Shown here in pieces: positions 22,014 through 33,840 of a stretch of 64,000 bases of DNA (position 1 is the first letter of the stretch; each line of letters opens with the position of its first letter). Both the position numbers and the translations under genes were made by a program. The stretch lies in the NCBI GenBank assembly GCA_013115125.1, contig JABANN010000068.1, positions 17,644-81,643 on the forward strand. Direction: 5' to 3'. The notes under the pieces were generated by a model. It was not told the origin of the DNA and did not search any database. It was given only the letters and a program-made list of their open reading frames with translations. Source of the stretch: Perkinsus olseni. Lineage: Eukaryota > Perkinsozoa > Perkinsida.

Positions 22014-22301
22014 CTGCTAATTAGTAAGTCTGTACGACTAACGCACGCCAGACACCGCGGAACAAACATTCCAAAAGCGACGCAAACAAGCATCTCGTGT
22101 CGCTCGCTTTTCCCGTTTCTGACCTCGCTCCACATACTCTGAGGACTTTGATTTATAAGACGAGCTGATAGCGAGCCAGCCTAGTACTCAGAATCTCCTA
22201 AATCGAGTCCTACGAAAGTCCGCTGTCATCCAAGTACTGTTGAACGAAGCAACGGCTTTCCTCCGTGAAACATGCTGAATACACCCAAGATGAGAGCGGC
22301 T

Positions 22302-23592
22302 TTATTTCTTGAGCCTTTCTTCTAGCAGTCTGATCTCCCGCTCGACAGCCTGCTGTAACTCCGAGTCGAAGCCCCTGCTTTCACTCAGCTTACGTTCGTG
22401 TCTTGAGTAGATGACCTGTTAAGGCGACAACAGGCACGATAAGAGGAGAGGTCATCAGTGATTGAATGGAATCTATGGTCTCTTAGCTCAGCCTTTCTTC
22501 GCCTGAATTTTCCTATACATTCTTTGGCTTCAGTCAAGGTTTTCCAGAATCGATTCCCAGATCAATTAGGTGCTAAGATTCATATGCTTTCTTCAATATC
22601 AGATGGAACCCAAGAAGAATCCCTCCAGTGACTCGGAAGGAATGATGTTTTCGTGAAGAACGCTCGACTGTGGGCTCACTTGCTGCAGAGTCTTCGGCGA
22701 GTAATCTTCCCTCCAAAGCATAAAAAAACCGTAAGTGACGATGACGTCTAGTAGCGCCAATAGGTACTGAAAGAATGTAAGGGAATACTCCTCTATTGTG
22801 TATTCGGATCGGGCAGGTAGACAGCATCACTGTACTGTTATTGGCTCCATGACATCCCATCCGTAAAGAAAGTAAGTGCCGTAGTAGACCAGAGCCCATT
22901 CGACGGAGAACAGCACAACTCCACCGATAGCGTACTTACTGAGAAATAACATCCATGATTACCAACCTCTTTCCGTCACTTGCTCACTTGGTTTTCCTCA
23001 ACGCAAGGCTGCGTATTTCTTCCTGTAAAGCGAGCAGCCTTCGGCGCTGATCCTCCAAAGCCGTCAGCCTCTCGACATCAGCGGAGTCGGGCGGGGAGCT
23101 ACTGTCCGTAGGCAACACTCGAATCAACTGTGGCTCCTGCCGCGTCTTTTCGGGCGGAGCGACGCGCAACTGAAAATTGACTGAAGCTGAAACTAGTTCT
23201 GAGAAGACATTCAGTGTGAGGAAGACTGGGAATATTGAGCATGGCACCATTTCCATTGAGTGATGACCACATACTGTTTATCGCACACCGCTACATGCAA
23301 ACAGGAGGGAAGAAATTCATACGACGGAAAGGTAGCCGATGGTAAGAAGATACGTATGATTGGGCGTCGGAGGAATGCTCGCTGGACTCACCTGGAAGCC
23401 TCCATCGGCATCGAGGACCTTCAAGGCCGACTCCTGCTGTGATACGATGAGGCTCTCTGGGGGGTTGGTCAGAATATCAACCCGTGTGGAACCGATAGAC
23501 TCCTTTACTTTCTGTAGAAGTTGACAAAGGAGTGGTACGACACAGCGTGTAAACACGTAAAAGTCTAAAGCGTACTTCACAAAGATCTCCAA
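22302..23592 (-). CDS. MCU: Mitochondrial calcium uniporter (MCU) pore subunit
   Basis: Forms the Ca2+-selective channel of the inner mitochondrial membrane. The minus strand carries the selectivity filter GWDVMEPIT (WDxxEP) between two membrane helices: KYAIGGVVLFSVEWALVYYG before it and YLLALLDVIVTYGFFMLW after it. A coiled coil precedes TM1 (VERLTALEDQRRRLLALQEE) and another ends the protein (SELQQAVEREIRLLEERLKK, stop at 22302). Resolved introns: 22767-22835 (69 bp) and 22939-22987 (49 bp), both in phase. A longer intron separates the post-TM2 exon from the C-terminal exon(s), about 22420-22690. The N-terminal exon from about 23592 (MEIFVKYALDFYVFTR...) is plausible but its start and mitochondrial presequence are not certain. 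The filter acidic residues are intact. Confidence 0.85.
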
Positions 23593-24179
23593 CAGCTTCG
23601 CCCGGCCGTACCGGAATCACCAGCGACTTTGTGCCCGCGGCAACCTCAGAAGGACATACCTGAGATTCGACTATTAGAGAGTATTGATGATGATCACTGT
23701 GTGCTTTTCCCGTCGATCCAGTTGGGTTTTCTACCGAATTTCACAGCAGGAGAAAAAAGGAAGCTACCCTAGAATATACGGCAGAATAGTATACGGTCAT
23801 TCAAGAAGAATGACAGCCTTTCCACTTCCCCGTCTCAATATTTTCTTTTTCTTTCACTTTTTTCAATTATATTCCTCTTTTCTAATGATGATAATCACTA
23901 CGAAGAAACAACATCGCATATGAGTTAACGCGTCCCACCTCTAAATAGAGTCCTCTTGGATGAGCTTCTTCGGCTTTATCTATTCTGGCAACAGCGATGG
24001 GGGCGTATCCGAGGGAGGTGGAGAAGAGTCTACTGTGCGGGAACGCTCGCGCATGCCGGTGGGAGGCGGCAAGGGTTCGGTAAGGATAGCCCGACAGGGC
24101 GCCGCCTAGTAGCCGTCGACCAAAAACGCTTATCATGTGATCCTTCATCTTCGCAGTCAATCGAAAGGACTACACAACA

Positions 24180-24250
24180 GCACCGTTGGTCTAATGGTTA
24201 GGATATCTGCCTTCCAAGCAGATGGTCCGGGTTCAATTCCCGGACGGTGC
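24180..24250 (+). tRNA. tRNA-Gly (TCC)
   Basis: Acceptor GCACCGT pairs fully with ACGGTGC. D-arm GGTCTAATGGTTAGGAT; anticodon stem TCTGC/GCAGA with loop CTTCCAA (anticodon TCC); T-arm CCGGGTTCAATTCCCGG. No intron. Confidence 0.95.
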
Positions 24251-24599
24251 ATTCCTATAAAGACTGATTATGACCATATCCCGCTAGAATGCCATAATCG
24301 GGAGACTTTAACAGTATATGTACGCCCAGTTGAAATACCATAATTTCGAATTTAATATTCATTAACCAGCCACAACTGCCGAGAAGGCAAGTCGAATACG
24401 CATCTCGAATGAACTCAGCCTTCTTATCCTACCGTACAGACTCAACACAACTCGAACATCTCCAGCAACCAATCGTACGGGAGTGTGAAAAAATACTGAG
24501 AGGAGGACCATAGAGACCTACTGGTAGAGAAATCAAAAGACTAGACGTCACAGTGTACGTAAGAAATGCAACCACAACGACCACCACCAGACCACGTCG

Positions 24600-25007
24600 C
24601 TACGCTGTTGCGTTGCCTAGCTTGATAGGGCCCGTGACTGCCAAACCGTATTTCTGACAGTACTGATCAAACTCATTTCTATCGATCACTCCATTCTTGT
24701 CGAGATCGAGGAAGTCCATCGAAGCGATCACAACTTCAGCCGGCACGTTCCGATGGCCCTCCACATGCTCCGTCAAATCCTCCAGAAGAAGCGTCAACTC
24801 GGACACGTCAATTGAACCACTATCATCACGATCATACCTATCAAACACTTTCGCGCGCGCCCGCTTAATCGATTTCCTTCACCTGAACCACAGGTCGTCC
24901 ATGTCTTCCTTAGAAAGGTTGTTCAACTCGTATTGGCCTAGCATTTGATCAGCACTGAGCTTCCTCGCGTGTTCCGAAAGATACTCTCCAGACTGCATCT
25001 GACGCAT
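24600..25007 (-). CDS. EF-hand calcium-binding protein
   Basis: Two exons, 24883-25007 and 24600-24837, joined across a 45-bp intron (24838-24882) that restores the frame. The protein starts MRQMQSGEYLSEHARKLS and carries two canonical EF-hand loops: DRDDSGSIDVSE and DLDKNGVIDRNE, each with Asp/Ser/Asn ligands, the central Gly, the hydrophobic Ile and the terminal Glu. The loops are separated by a helix pair. About 120 residues from this start; more upstream exons are possible. It is a calmodulin-like single EF pair, cytosolic by appearance. The tail LAVTGPIKLGNATA has no sorting motif. Confidence 0.75.
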
Positions 25008-25438
25008 ATCGCTTCAAGCAAGGCTATACGGATATTTACAAAATCTCCTCTGCTGCTGCAACGCGAATGAATTTCTAAGATAACCATGAATGGGGGCGCT
25101 CTCAGTCTTGGGCAGTACATCCGGTGTAACATTTTGGTCGTTGCGTGGTCGTATGCAATGCGCACTGTGTAAGGTGTTAGGTCGTAACGGCACGGTTGCG
25201 TATCAAAATGGTACACTCGGCGTGCGCGAAATTCACTATCGAAATGGTCGATGAAACGGCTGATCGATATATCGTAGAATTCTCCTCACAATACGTGAGC
25301 AGTCCAACTGGTGTGCGACAACTTCGTGGGCACGAAATAAAGTCAAAGATGGCGATTTGCATAACGATTGGGTCGCCCTCTAGCATGAAAGAGAAAGCCC
25401 ACTGAGGCTGCTTTGTCGTACGAAAATATCCCGGTGAT

Positions 25439-28400
25439 TTAGACGACAGAGAAAGCCGATTCTCTGGAATTCTGTAGTGATACACCACTACTAGTGTAAC
25501 AATGCTGACAATCGATGGTGCCTCTCCCGAAGCCAACGTTACCTCCATCAACCGCGACACTGTCCTATCCCAAGCGAAGACCTCATCAAAGGCCGAAGAC
25601 GACTTGTCCTCTTCACTGATCGAAAAGAGGGCACCTAACAGGTTAAACAAAGATACGCCGGTGATGATGATGGAGGCACTCGGAAGAGCAGGGAACACGA
25701 ATCCAGGCCACGAGAAGGAGCCCCCCCCCACCCACCTGGTTCTGCTTCGGCCGAACATACCAGTTTCGTCCCAGCCTCGTAAAGGCCGTCTATCAGGGTG
25801 ATAAACCGACGTACCTTCACCGAGTCTTCCAGCGCGCCACAAAATTGAGAGCAAAGGTTGATCAATTTAATACGATTGAATTAAACAATATATCATTAAT
25901 ATTCTCCAAATACGATTACGGAAAAAGTTCAAGGTCGAAGAAGAAACTTCACAAATACCAAGATATGCCGATTTCTTAAACCTCTCTGCGAGAGTCTTTC
26001 GTAAGGAACTCCCTCCACCAACCCTCGCTTACCTGATCGCGCTCGTTAATCGTCAGCACTGGAACGTCCTCGATGAATATCGTATGATAGTGTTTGCCTA
26101 CAGGCGCACTTAGCGCTCGCCCTGATGATCGATTATGACTTCTCACCAATGGCGAGATAGTCTGCGGCGCCCAACGGTCTATCGCAGAGTTCCTTGAAAG
26201 TGAACCACGCGAGGGCTGTGTGCCGGGCTGCTCTGCGAACGTCCAAGTGCCGACCCTGGATTTCCAACCTGAAAGGAATTTTCGTATTTCTCTCTCCGGA
26301 TTTTACGAAATTTCAACTTCTTGAGCCGGGAAATGTGAATCTTGCTTGAATGAAGCTCAAGCTACCATTAAAATTGACAAGAATCTTTTGTCGGTAGCGC
26401 GTCTTCAAGTCCGGGATAAACCCACGGGTATTCATAATTTTCAGGAGAAAAATTCTCTCGGCGGATAGACATCAGCATTTTTCCTGTTGCAAGAGAAGAG
26501 TGGTTCGCAAATTCTGGAAAAATTCTGCAATACCAATTCAAAATCATGGTTTTTCGAATCAAGCTCCCAAAAATTTTACGATTCTACACGAAATTCTTCG
26601 GGAAATTCTGTGGAAAAAAATTTCCAACTCACCGCACCTTACTTTTGGTGTGTGTTAACCTCATTCTTGGCCATCCTGTAAAACTTGGCCTCGAGAAGTC
26701 GTTTATTATAATCGTTCAAAGGCGATAAGAAAACACTTCTATCATCACCACCATTGGCCGCCTGGGCCATTATATAACGGTAATCAACGCTTGAGTCCAG
26801 ATTTACCACCTGATAGAAATCTTGCAATCTTTCCCTCCACTTGCATTTCCTCAACGCTCCTTACCTCAGTGAATCTTTTAATCATTGGGATGAATGGGAG
26901 GAAAAGTCCTCTGTTCAACCCATTTTTGTAAAGATCCTCCGGGGGACGGTTCGAAGTCGCTATCACAACACATCCCCTTTCAAACAGTTTACTGAATAAA
27001 CGCCGCATTATCACCGCGTCTGAGATGAAGGTAACCTAAAGGTAGGGAAAATCCAACAAAAATACATCCAATCGACAAAATCGATCACCCGATCGATTTC
27101 GATTTCTACCTGGAACTCATCAAAGCAGAGCAGCCAAGCTTCCTTCATCATCTCGTCGGCAACTTGGTCAATAAGGTCGTTCTGATGCCCTCCAACCTCA
27201 CACTGAAGGCTCAATCGCTGGGCCTGAGATAGGAACTATGGGAGACAACATAAGACACGAAATGTGACATTAGAGAAACTAGGACTCCAATATTATAGTA
27301 ATTCTGATAACTATTTGAAGTTCAAATTTTGAACCCAACACTTGGTCACATTTACTCGCAATTTCCAACAACAGCTCAAACCCGCGGCGCATTTTCACTC
27401 GATTGAGGCACTGCAGGAAATGTCGAGGAATGGTACAGCACGTTCAAAAACCTCAAGGCTGTTCTCACGACGGTGTTGTGTTTTCCTTCGGCAAGGACAT
27501 GCCAACGGAGCGAAGTTCAACTATCGAGGATGTAGCAGATGACCAAGTCTTTTCGGCTCTCTTTCGACCTCGCCAACGAGTATAAGCGGAAACTAACTAC
27601 GAACAAGTACTCGACCACAAACGTGGACGTAGTCGAGTACTTGTTCGCTGCTAGTAAGCATACTAATACTAACTTCAGGGGTACAGTTTACCCGGTACAT
27701 CCGAGCTTCAGTATCCCGGCCGTCAGAAGGGTGAGTGTAGTAGACCGAAAGCCTAAGTCCTCCGTAGTAGTCCAGATTCCTAAACTTCGGCGCGCTGTTC
27801 ATTAGTCGATAGTCGAACAGGTAAATCAGTACTAGCGGGCACTAAGGCTAAGTCGCCGTTTTTTGGTCCATAACTTCTGGTAAAAACTATCTAGTTGTGA
27901 GTCACAACTTGTGATAGGCTATTGAAAAACGACGCTTGTGGTCACAGGTTGGTGACGCCCACGCTGGGTCATGGTTAGGAATCCAAACTTGGGCTATCGG
28001 TGGTTTTGAGTTCCTGATGGTGATGTTATGGATGTGAAGCTACCCGTTCTTCGAGTACCAGATGGTGTGTTGAGCTTAGATACACTGAGAAGCGTGCGTC
28101 ACGCCGCGAAGATGCCACCAGTAACGCAGCGTGACTCAGTTCATTACCTCTGGCTTCGTCAGCGACTTCGGCGACTGTTTCGAGTTAGACACTCTCGGCA
28201 GGCTAGCTAGCTGGAGGCGAGTCGAGGCTATGCTCGCTATTAGAGGCTATTGGTCTCAAAAAATAGTGCCGGTGTTCTGTCTATTGCCCCGCTACAACTG
28301 TGAAGGACTACTAAGTCCCCATCGCTGTTCACCATCCCTACCAGGGACTACACACGTTCTACAAAACTATTCTCTACTCGGTGACTAAGAGCGAAGCTGT

Positions 28401-30923
28401 TGCCAACAACGACTTCAAGACCTCGGGCGAACTGAAGTCACTGCCCGCTGCTCTGGCTAACGTCTACTACAAGAACGAGCATTGCTCCTGGGAGTTCCTG
28501 GCTGGAATACTACCCGCAATCACTAACCTGGAAAAATGCCGATGAGGAAATTGCTATCGAAGCAGTTGAATTGACAGTGTCAATAGCCTCAATAGAAGAC
28601 CATGTCACTGACGGCTACCAAACCTATCTATGGTGGGTGAGGGGCCATGCTGGGCATAGGTTTAACGAGCTCAGCGACCTGTATGCAGATTCTGCACACA
28701 TGATACGCGGCCCGTAGCGGCGCCCACCGTCGGGAGGTGGAACTGAAGAACGAACCTTTCTGATTTCTACTTTCTTAAATAGTCTGTCTAAACTACTTGG
28801 TGAATACTCGTCGTCAAGTTGACGACGTCAACGCGTTTAACTAGAGCAGCTAACGTATCTAGCGTCGCCAAGGCGCGCCCATCCTAGAGTGACTCTAGTA
28901 GAGTCCAGGCTTGCACTCGGGAAACATTGCTAAAGAACACCCGCTTCCTATCACCTCAGCGCTGGCTGCCGTCCATGCCGTATTGCACTTCGCCATTCTA
29001 CTCGAACTTCTCAACTGGGACTCATGCAACCTCGAATGGACCTACACACCAACACTATCCTCACATTTTGGGCAAGGCAAAAGATCTCAGTGCCCTGTAA
29101 CCTCCTCGGGTCAACAGAAGATACCATAACCAAAGGAATCCCAAGCCCCCACATCAAGAAAAAGTCGTCATTTTCTCCGGAGATTTTTCCGCCCAAAATC
29201 TCCCTTTTATCACATCCATCATCCACTCGTGGAAATGAACTCGCTTCTTCGCCTCGACCGCAACATGCTGGTAGAATAAGTCCATCAACATCGATTTACC
29301 ACTACCGCAACCTCCCCATAAGTACAACCTGAGAATCAAGAAAACACCTTTTTTCCGTCTATTCGAAAAACCCCGGAAATGTTGTATTAAATTTCCAAAT
29401 TTTTCGCAGGATGATCAAGTTTCACATTGAATCGACCGACGGTCGGTCGGTCACCGACCGGTAGATACAATCGGTAATTTTCGGAGAGTCGGAAAATTTT
29501 TGTCGAGCTTTTCTGAAACCCTATAATTATTCCGAGAAGACAAACTCCATGAGGGTGAAGACTTCCAAGCTCACCGATTTTCCGAGTTGAAAGAATACCT
29601 ACCCTCGGAAGGCCACTGGAGGTATCTCAGGTCGAGCAGTGGCTGCTGCAGAACCACCAAAAAATCGGCTGAAAAATCCTCCGCTACTATTGGTGGTCTC
29701 GTTAGCACCATTTAGTGTTGATGAACCTGGGAGAGAAAAAATAAGACGGAGACTGGAAATTATCCGGGCAAGTTTTGTGAGTGAGTCTATAACCCGACTC
29801 AGTCGGTACCGGGTTGCACAAAAAACCAATTCTGAAACTCAGAATCGATCTTAGAACCCCTGCATCCTATGCGTAAAAATCATTTCCAGAATCGATTCCA
29901 GAAAATCAGTATATTGAATGGGGTGATATGAAGACGAGAAAAAGGAAAACGACAACAACATGATTTTTCTCCTCATCCTCTTCTGCACTTTGCCGAAAAT
30001 TTCGACGAATCCTAAGATGCTCCCTTTCCCAACGGCGATCCCTAAAAACTCTAGTTGCATGACAGTCTATTGGTCATGAGTTCAATCCTCAGACCGCTCA
30101 TTTGGCTAAAATAGTGTGGGCCTACGTTACCCGCTCGAACGCTCATGAATGCTCTGGGTTGAGTACTAGTCCGCAGCCATTTTAGATCGAGGACTCAGTT
30201 ATTCTGTCTGTTTGGTTTGACATCCCTTAACCGCGACGACTCGTTACATCCCTTCTCCCAGTATTACCTTTTCCAGTGGTCGTCTGGGTCGAGGTGGCCG
30301 CCGTTTCTTCCGGTGTAAGCTGGTTATATGTTGGAGAGTATCTTTCGAGACCCTGAGCTATTTCATTTAGCTTGATGACAATAGATTCTTGCTTCTCATC
30401 GGGACTGAGTTCACCTGAAAAATATATAATCAAGGGACGGATGATTACGTACCATCTAGTACAGCTGAAAATTTCCTTGGATTGATTTTCGAGATGAATT
30501 TCACACAAAAGCAGATCGAAAATATCAGACTAACGAAGAAAAGAAACAAAGACCATCCCGGACTTAACACTTCCAATTTTTTCATTCATCAGAGATGCTC
30601 GGGAGTGCTTAGTTGGCACCTTGAACGATTAAGTATCTTGGGGTCGAGCCGTGCAAGATACGAGAGAGCTCAACTTATTCAATTCCTTATACTGTCACCC
30701 GGTAATTTCGTGGCGCGGCGAAGCTTCACTGAAGGATAGCCCCTCTGCCGTTACCTTTTTCAATGAGATGTCGATAGCCGTCCAATACGCTGGTTCGAGC
30801 AGCCGCGCTCGCGAGGCCTCTCGAAAGGAGAGTTGCGGATGGAGTGGTATGAAAAGAAATAGCACGCACGCACATCGCCATCATCGAGGAGGAGAGGGGC
30901 TTGCAGCGATGGGATAACAACAT
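25439..30923 (-). CDS. AFG1-family (LACE1/ZapE) mitochondrial AAA+ ATPase
   Basis: The full AFG1 signature order is present. Exon 1 (30755-30923) has a basic Ser-rich presequence, then [14 protein letters not shown]. Exon 30268-30414 gives [20 protein letters not shown]. Exon 29603-29726 leads to exon 29214-29328 with Walker A ([17 protein letters not shown]) and KRVHFHEWM. Exon 27110-27233 carries Walker B (LLCFDEFQ). The next exon, ending at 27035, reads [34 protein letters not shown] and [13 protein letters not shown]. Then come [32 protein letters not shown] and [57 protein letters not shown], and [10 protein letters not shown] before a TAA at 25439. It unfolds or extracts mitochondrial proteins, by family knowledge. 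The intron 27234-29213 (about 2 kb) is far larger than the rest and holds retroelement sequence. The VHxRiH stretch expected after HEWM was not found. Introns at 30415-30754 and near 25827 contain motif B, and 30415-30754 also motif C. Confidence 0.88.
28500..28717 (+). mobile_element. RNase H remnant of a retroelement, inside an AFG1 intron
   Basis: The plus strand reads [18 protein letters not shown] and then [20 protein letters not shown] and YADSAHMI to a TAG. [19 protein letters not shown] is the C-terminal signature of retroelement RNase HI (the catalytic His and the last Asp). Upstream (27540-28450) plus-strand segments look formerly coding but are frame-broken; no reverse transcriptase motif was seen. 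It is antisense to AFG1, within its 2-kb intron. The element class (LTR or LINE) cannot be decided. Confidence 0.55.
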
Positions 30924-31072
30924 GGTGGGGGTGGGAAAAAGTGGAAAACAAATCTTGGGTCGAAGCCTGCGGGCTGTGCAGTAAGTCTTGCACTCTTGTA
31001 TAATCTTGCAGTTCCTCAACGCTGACTTGCGTTTTCGGCGACCAGCCCGCAATACGCTTCTCAATAGTAGTA
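30924..31072. promoter_or_regulatory. Short divergent intergenic region (AFG1 / 31073 gene)
   Basis: The AFG1 ATG (30923, minus) and the ATG at 31073 (plus) are only about 150 bp apart and point away from each other, so the interval should hold both promoters. It contains motif D (CTTGCACTCTTG... then CTTGCAGTTCCTCAACG, about 30988-31021). No TATA box stands out. The regulatory role is inferred from position. Confidence 0.35.
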
Positions 31073-31606
31073 ATGGGCGCTGCGATTCGGCGGCAGCAAA
31101 TCGTAGTGAGTCGTTTCAAAAGGACGCCCGTGGAGGTCATGACGGACGATATTTCGGCTCCTTCCGACTTGTCTTGTATTATGCCAGCTCAACCTACAAG
31201 ATACCCCGACAATCTTGGCATCGAAGTTATCAAAGAGATAGTCCTAAGCTCACCTAGTGGTCGCACCGGTCGGTGTTGGGGAATCTTTTATATCCGAGTG
31301 AAGTCGAAGCGACATCAGCGTATCTTTGTGAAGACGGTATCTTCAAGCTTGACTTTCGTAAGGTCCAAAGATTCTCCTCATAATTATCTGACCAAATGCG
31401 CGAGTGGTCGAAATCTCGATCCGATGACATTACATTTAGCAGGGAGGGAACTGCAAAGATGCTTGGAGGGTTTGGTCGCCGCTATAAATGACGAAGTATC
31501 TTGGGGTCGAACCGTGCAAGATACGAAACAGGTCAGCTGCGAACCATCATTGGAGAATCCTGCAATTGCATTGGAGAGATTTCTGAGCGACAATACCAGC
31601 GAATAA
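31073..31606 (+). CDS. Unrecognised protein with in-frame family-C element
   Basis: I do not recognise it. From ATG 31073 the frame is open for 177 codons: DDISAPSDLSCIMPAQP, TRYPDNLGIEVIKEIVLSS, then LAGRELQRCLEGLVAAIND, and PSLENPAIALERFLSDNTSE at the end. Between VAAINDE and VSCEPS lies a 36-nt copy of element C starting GTATCTTGG and ending GAAACAG, with GT-AG ends; because 36 is divisible by three the frame is open with or without it. It may be an intron. Other introns may exist in the less protein-like middle part (31255-31380). Confidence 0.4.
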   Translation: MGAAIRRQQIVVSRFKRTPVEVMTDDISAPSDLSCIMPAQPTRYPDNLGIEVIKEIVLSSPSGRTGRCWGIFYIRVKSKRHQRIFVKTVSSSLTFVRSKDSPHNYLTKCASGRNLDPMTLHLAGRELQRCLEGLVAAINDEVSWGRTVQDTKQVSCEPSLENPAIALERFLSDNTSE

Positions 31607-31782
31607 ATTCTTCAGTAATTTTTATCGAGGTTAATCGGGGCGTATCTTTCCCAAATCCCGCACTACAAAGATTCTGACATTCCATGCCATTGATCTGACT
31701 TGTCTGTACCCCACCTAGTCGAGTTAACCTGGGTTTGCATTTCCCCATTTTTTCATCAGTTCATACCGTCCCATGCTCCCCC

Positions 31783-33750
31783 GATGGCTCCCAAGAAAAG
31801 GATCTCCTCCCGACTGCTGAGCAAAGGCCACTTCAGCGAAGAGGTAGTACTAGCAACCGGGAAAGTGCGTTTTGCGGAATTTCCACCAAAAATTGCGCTG
31901 GAGCGCTCGTGTATATGAAACCGCGTGAGAGACCATTGCGATCGCTGCTGAGAAAAACGCTCGTATGAAAGACAGCGCAGGTTTTGCTATGACTTTGTCG
32001 GTGCTTCTGCTGCCAATTGCCGAGAAAGTGTGGTAGCCATTGGCTACTAGCCAAATAATTTTAGTTGGGCTTCAATTGTGAAATGGACGGAGGAATAACT
32101 TGTTCAGTGATGGGGTCGGCAGCGATGACAACTGAAGCGGTTGTATTCAGGAATCTTGAAAATTTGTTAATAGTTCAGAATCAGGAACTCATTAGTAGGA
32201 TTTTTTCAAGTTTTTTTTCATTTTCCGGTTCTCCAGAAAAATTGAAGCGCCGGCGCTTGTTCATACTGGATTAGTAGAAATGGAAGTCAGTAAAATCGGA
32301 ATGATGTTTGATATGGAAAATTGTGCAAATGGACGCAAACGGTCAAGGTTGCAAATGATGAAGCGATGAAAGTTTTCTGAAGGGCTTTGTAGAGTAAAAA
32401 CTGTACAGTCCTGTCAAAGAAAATTGGCCAGAGAGAAATCGGGAAGGTTATCTGCCGAGTAATTGTAAGCAATCTGTAAGTAATTGTAATTTGCAATTTT
32501 CTTTGACAGGACTGTATTTTGTTCAACCTCTGGTCTCTAAGACTGCATCCCCGAACACATTCTTCCGAAATTAAAAAAATTCTGAGGGGAAATCCACTTT
32601 TTGGTGGAATGTCGCCGCGTGAAGAACTCACTGAAGTCAGTGACTGTTCGGTCCTCAGCTGTCCTTCGTTCAAGCGGGCTTTGCTACCCCCGACGGTGGG
32701 TCTGTGGACTGTCCCATTTGCCGAGAGGTATTCGGCGATGAGGAGGTTGGCGGTATGGCAGCTATGGACGGCCCGGCAAGATACGCTCTCATGGACTGCT
32801 GTGAGCATCCATTTCATGTGGGGTGCTTGGAAGTAAGCTCGCAGAGTTGTCTTCCAACCATTATCATGTTTTTAGTGAAAATTCCGATTTTACGTATTTT
32901 TCGAATTTCACGAATTTTCATCGGTGAAAGGGATCGTGTTGGAAATTCTAACCAATCGAGCAAGAAAGCAGTTTTTCGGTAAATTTCTGATTTTTTGGTG
33001 GAATTTTTTGGATTTACGATTGTTTCAGCATTGGAGTACCCAGCGGGAGAACTCCTGTCCGAGTTGCCGAGCCACCATCCACTATGTTGCTGAGTACAGT
33101 CTGAGTCGACCTGAAGATTCCTCGAGGGCGGACTGGCGATTGATGATAGAACAGGTCATTCAAGTGCAAGAGGCCAAGCAGGCTGATACATTGGATGAGG
33201 AGGAAGACGGGTAGTTAGGGATTGGCGGATGGTGGGAGGGCGTTCACTTGCACTCTTGCATTTTCTCAACGATTCCTCGGTGTGAATGGAATTCTTGAAA
33301 ATTTAAATGGACACGCAAGAAATCAATTAACCGACAGAGAGGATAAAACCCGGGATTTGCGATGGAGAGTTCGACATAATATCCTCTTGCACAGATTTCC
33401 TTCTTCTGAAGAGTCGGACGCCCCAACATATCGTTGTGTGATATGTGGGGACTCCATCATCCAAGCAGCCCCTGCTGACCAGAGGGGAGTAATGCTCTTA
33501 TGTGACGCCGAGCTTCCACGCAAGAGGACACGAAAAGGGCCGTCCAAAGTGATGACGTGCGATGCTCCATTCCATCCTTTTTGCGCGGGATATCCGAACG
33601 TCCCGGATGGAGAGGTAATAATAGGGAGAGGGCGGCTTACGGGTTATGCATATTTTAATAAAATAATTTTATACGGCTTCGTCATCCTCTCGGAATCCAG
33701 TGCGTAGAGGGTTGTCCGCTGCAGCTCCTCTCTTCTAATGGGGAGATTTG
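31783..33750 (+). CDS. RING-H2 plus PHD zinc-finger protein (PHRF1-like)
   Basis: Starts MAPKKRISSRLLSKGHFSEE at 31783. A later exon (to 32832) reads VDCPICREVFGDEE and then CCEHPFHVGCLE; after an intron at 32833-33028 (196 bp) it continues HWSTQRENSCPSCRATI, completing a RING-H2 (CPIC, CxHxxHxxC, CPSC). After a further intron comes a PHD-like finger: YRCVICGDSII, VMLLCDAELPR, CDAPFHPFCAGYPNVPDG and, after another intron, CVEGCPLQ. RING followed closely by PHD is the architecture of PHRF1-type E3 ligases that bind the Pol II CTD. An exon at about 32066-32192 (GFNCEMDGGITCSVMG) may belong too. The intron between it and the RING exon contains the MITE at 32406. The ORF from 33841 may be its C-terminal part, but a stop at about 33748 leaves the link unproven. 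Confidence 0.65.
32404..32516. mobile_element. 109-bp MITE with Tc1/mariner-type ends
   Basis: Terminal inverted repeats of about 21 bp (CAGTCCTGTCAAAGAAAATT at 32406 and its complement ending at 32514) are flanked on both sides by TA, as expected for Tc1/mariner target duplication. The core is 67 bp, AT-rich and non-coding (repeats of GTAATTGTAA). It sits in an intron of the RING/PHD gene. It is probably mobilised in trans by a Tc1-like transposase; whether the one at 63-64 kb fits cannot be judged because its ends are not in view. Confidence 0.85.
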
Positions 33751-33775
33751 AATATCACTTGAATGGGTTAATGGG

Positions 33776-33840
33776 GTGAATTTGCTGTTGTCACTCGCGA
33801 GGTCGCGAGTTCGATCCCTTCTCAGGTTTTTTGTCCCCAG
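33776..33840 (+). other. 65-bp intron-like element with tRNA T-arm (family A)
   Basis: Starts GTGAATTTGC, contains GAGGTCGCGAGTTCGATCCC, then a T-run and ends TTTGTCCCCAG. GT-AG ends, a T-arm/B-box-like core and a 3' T tract, as in other family-A introns. It lies directly before the long ORF at 33841-35424, whose frame is open from the AG onward. Confidence 0.5.
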
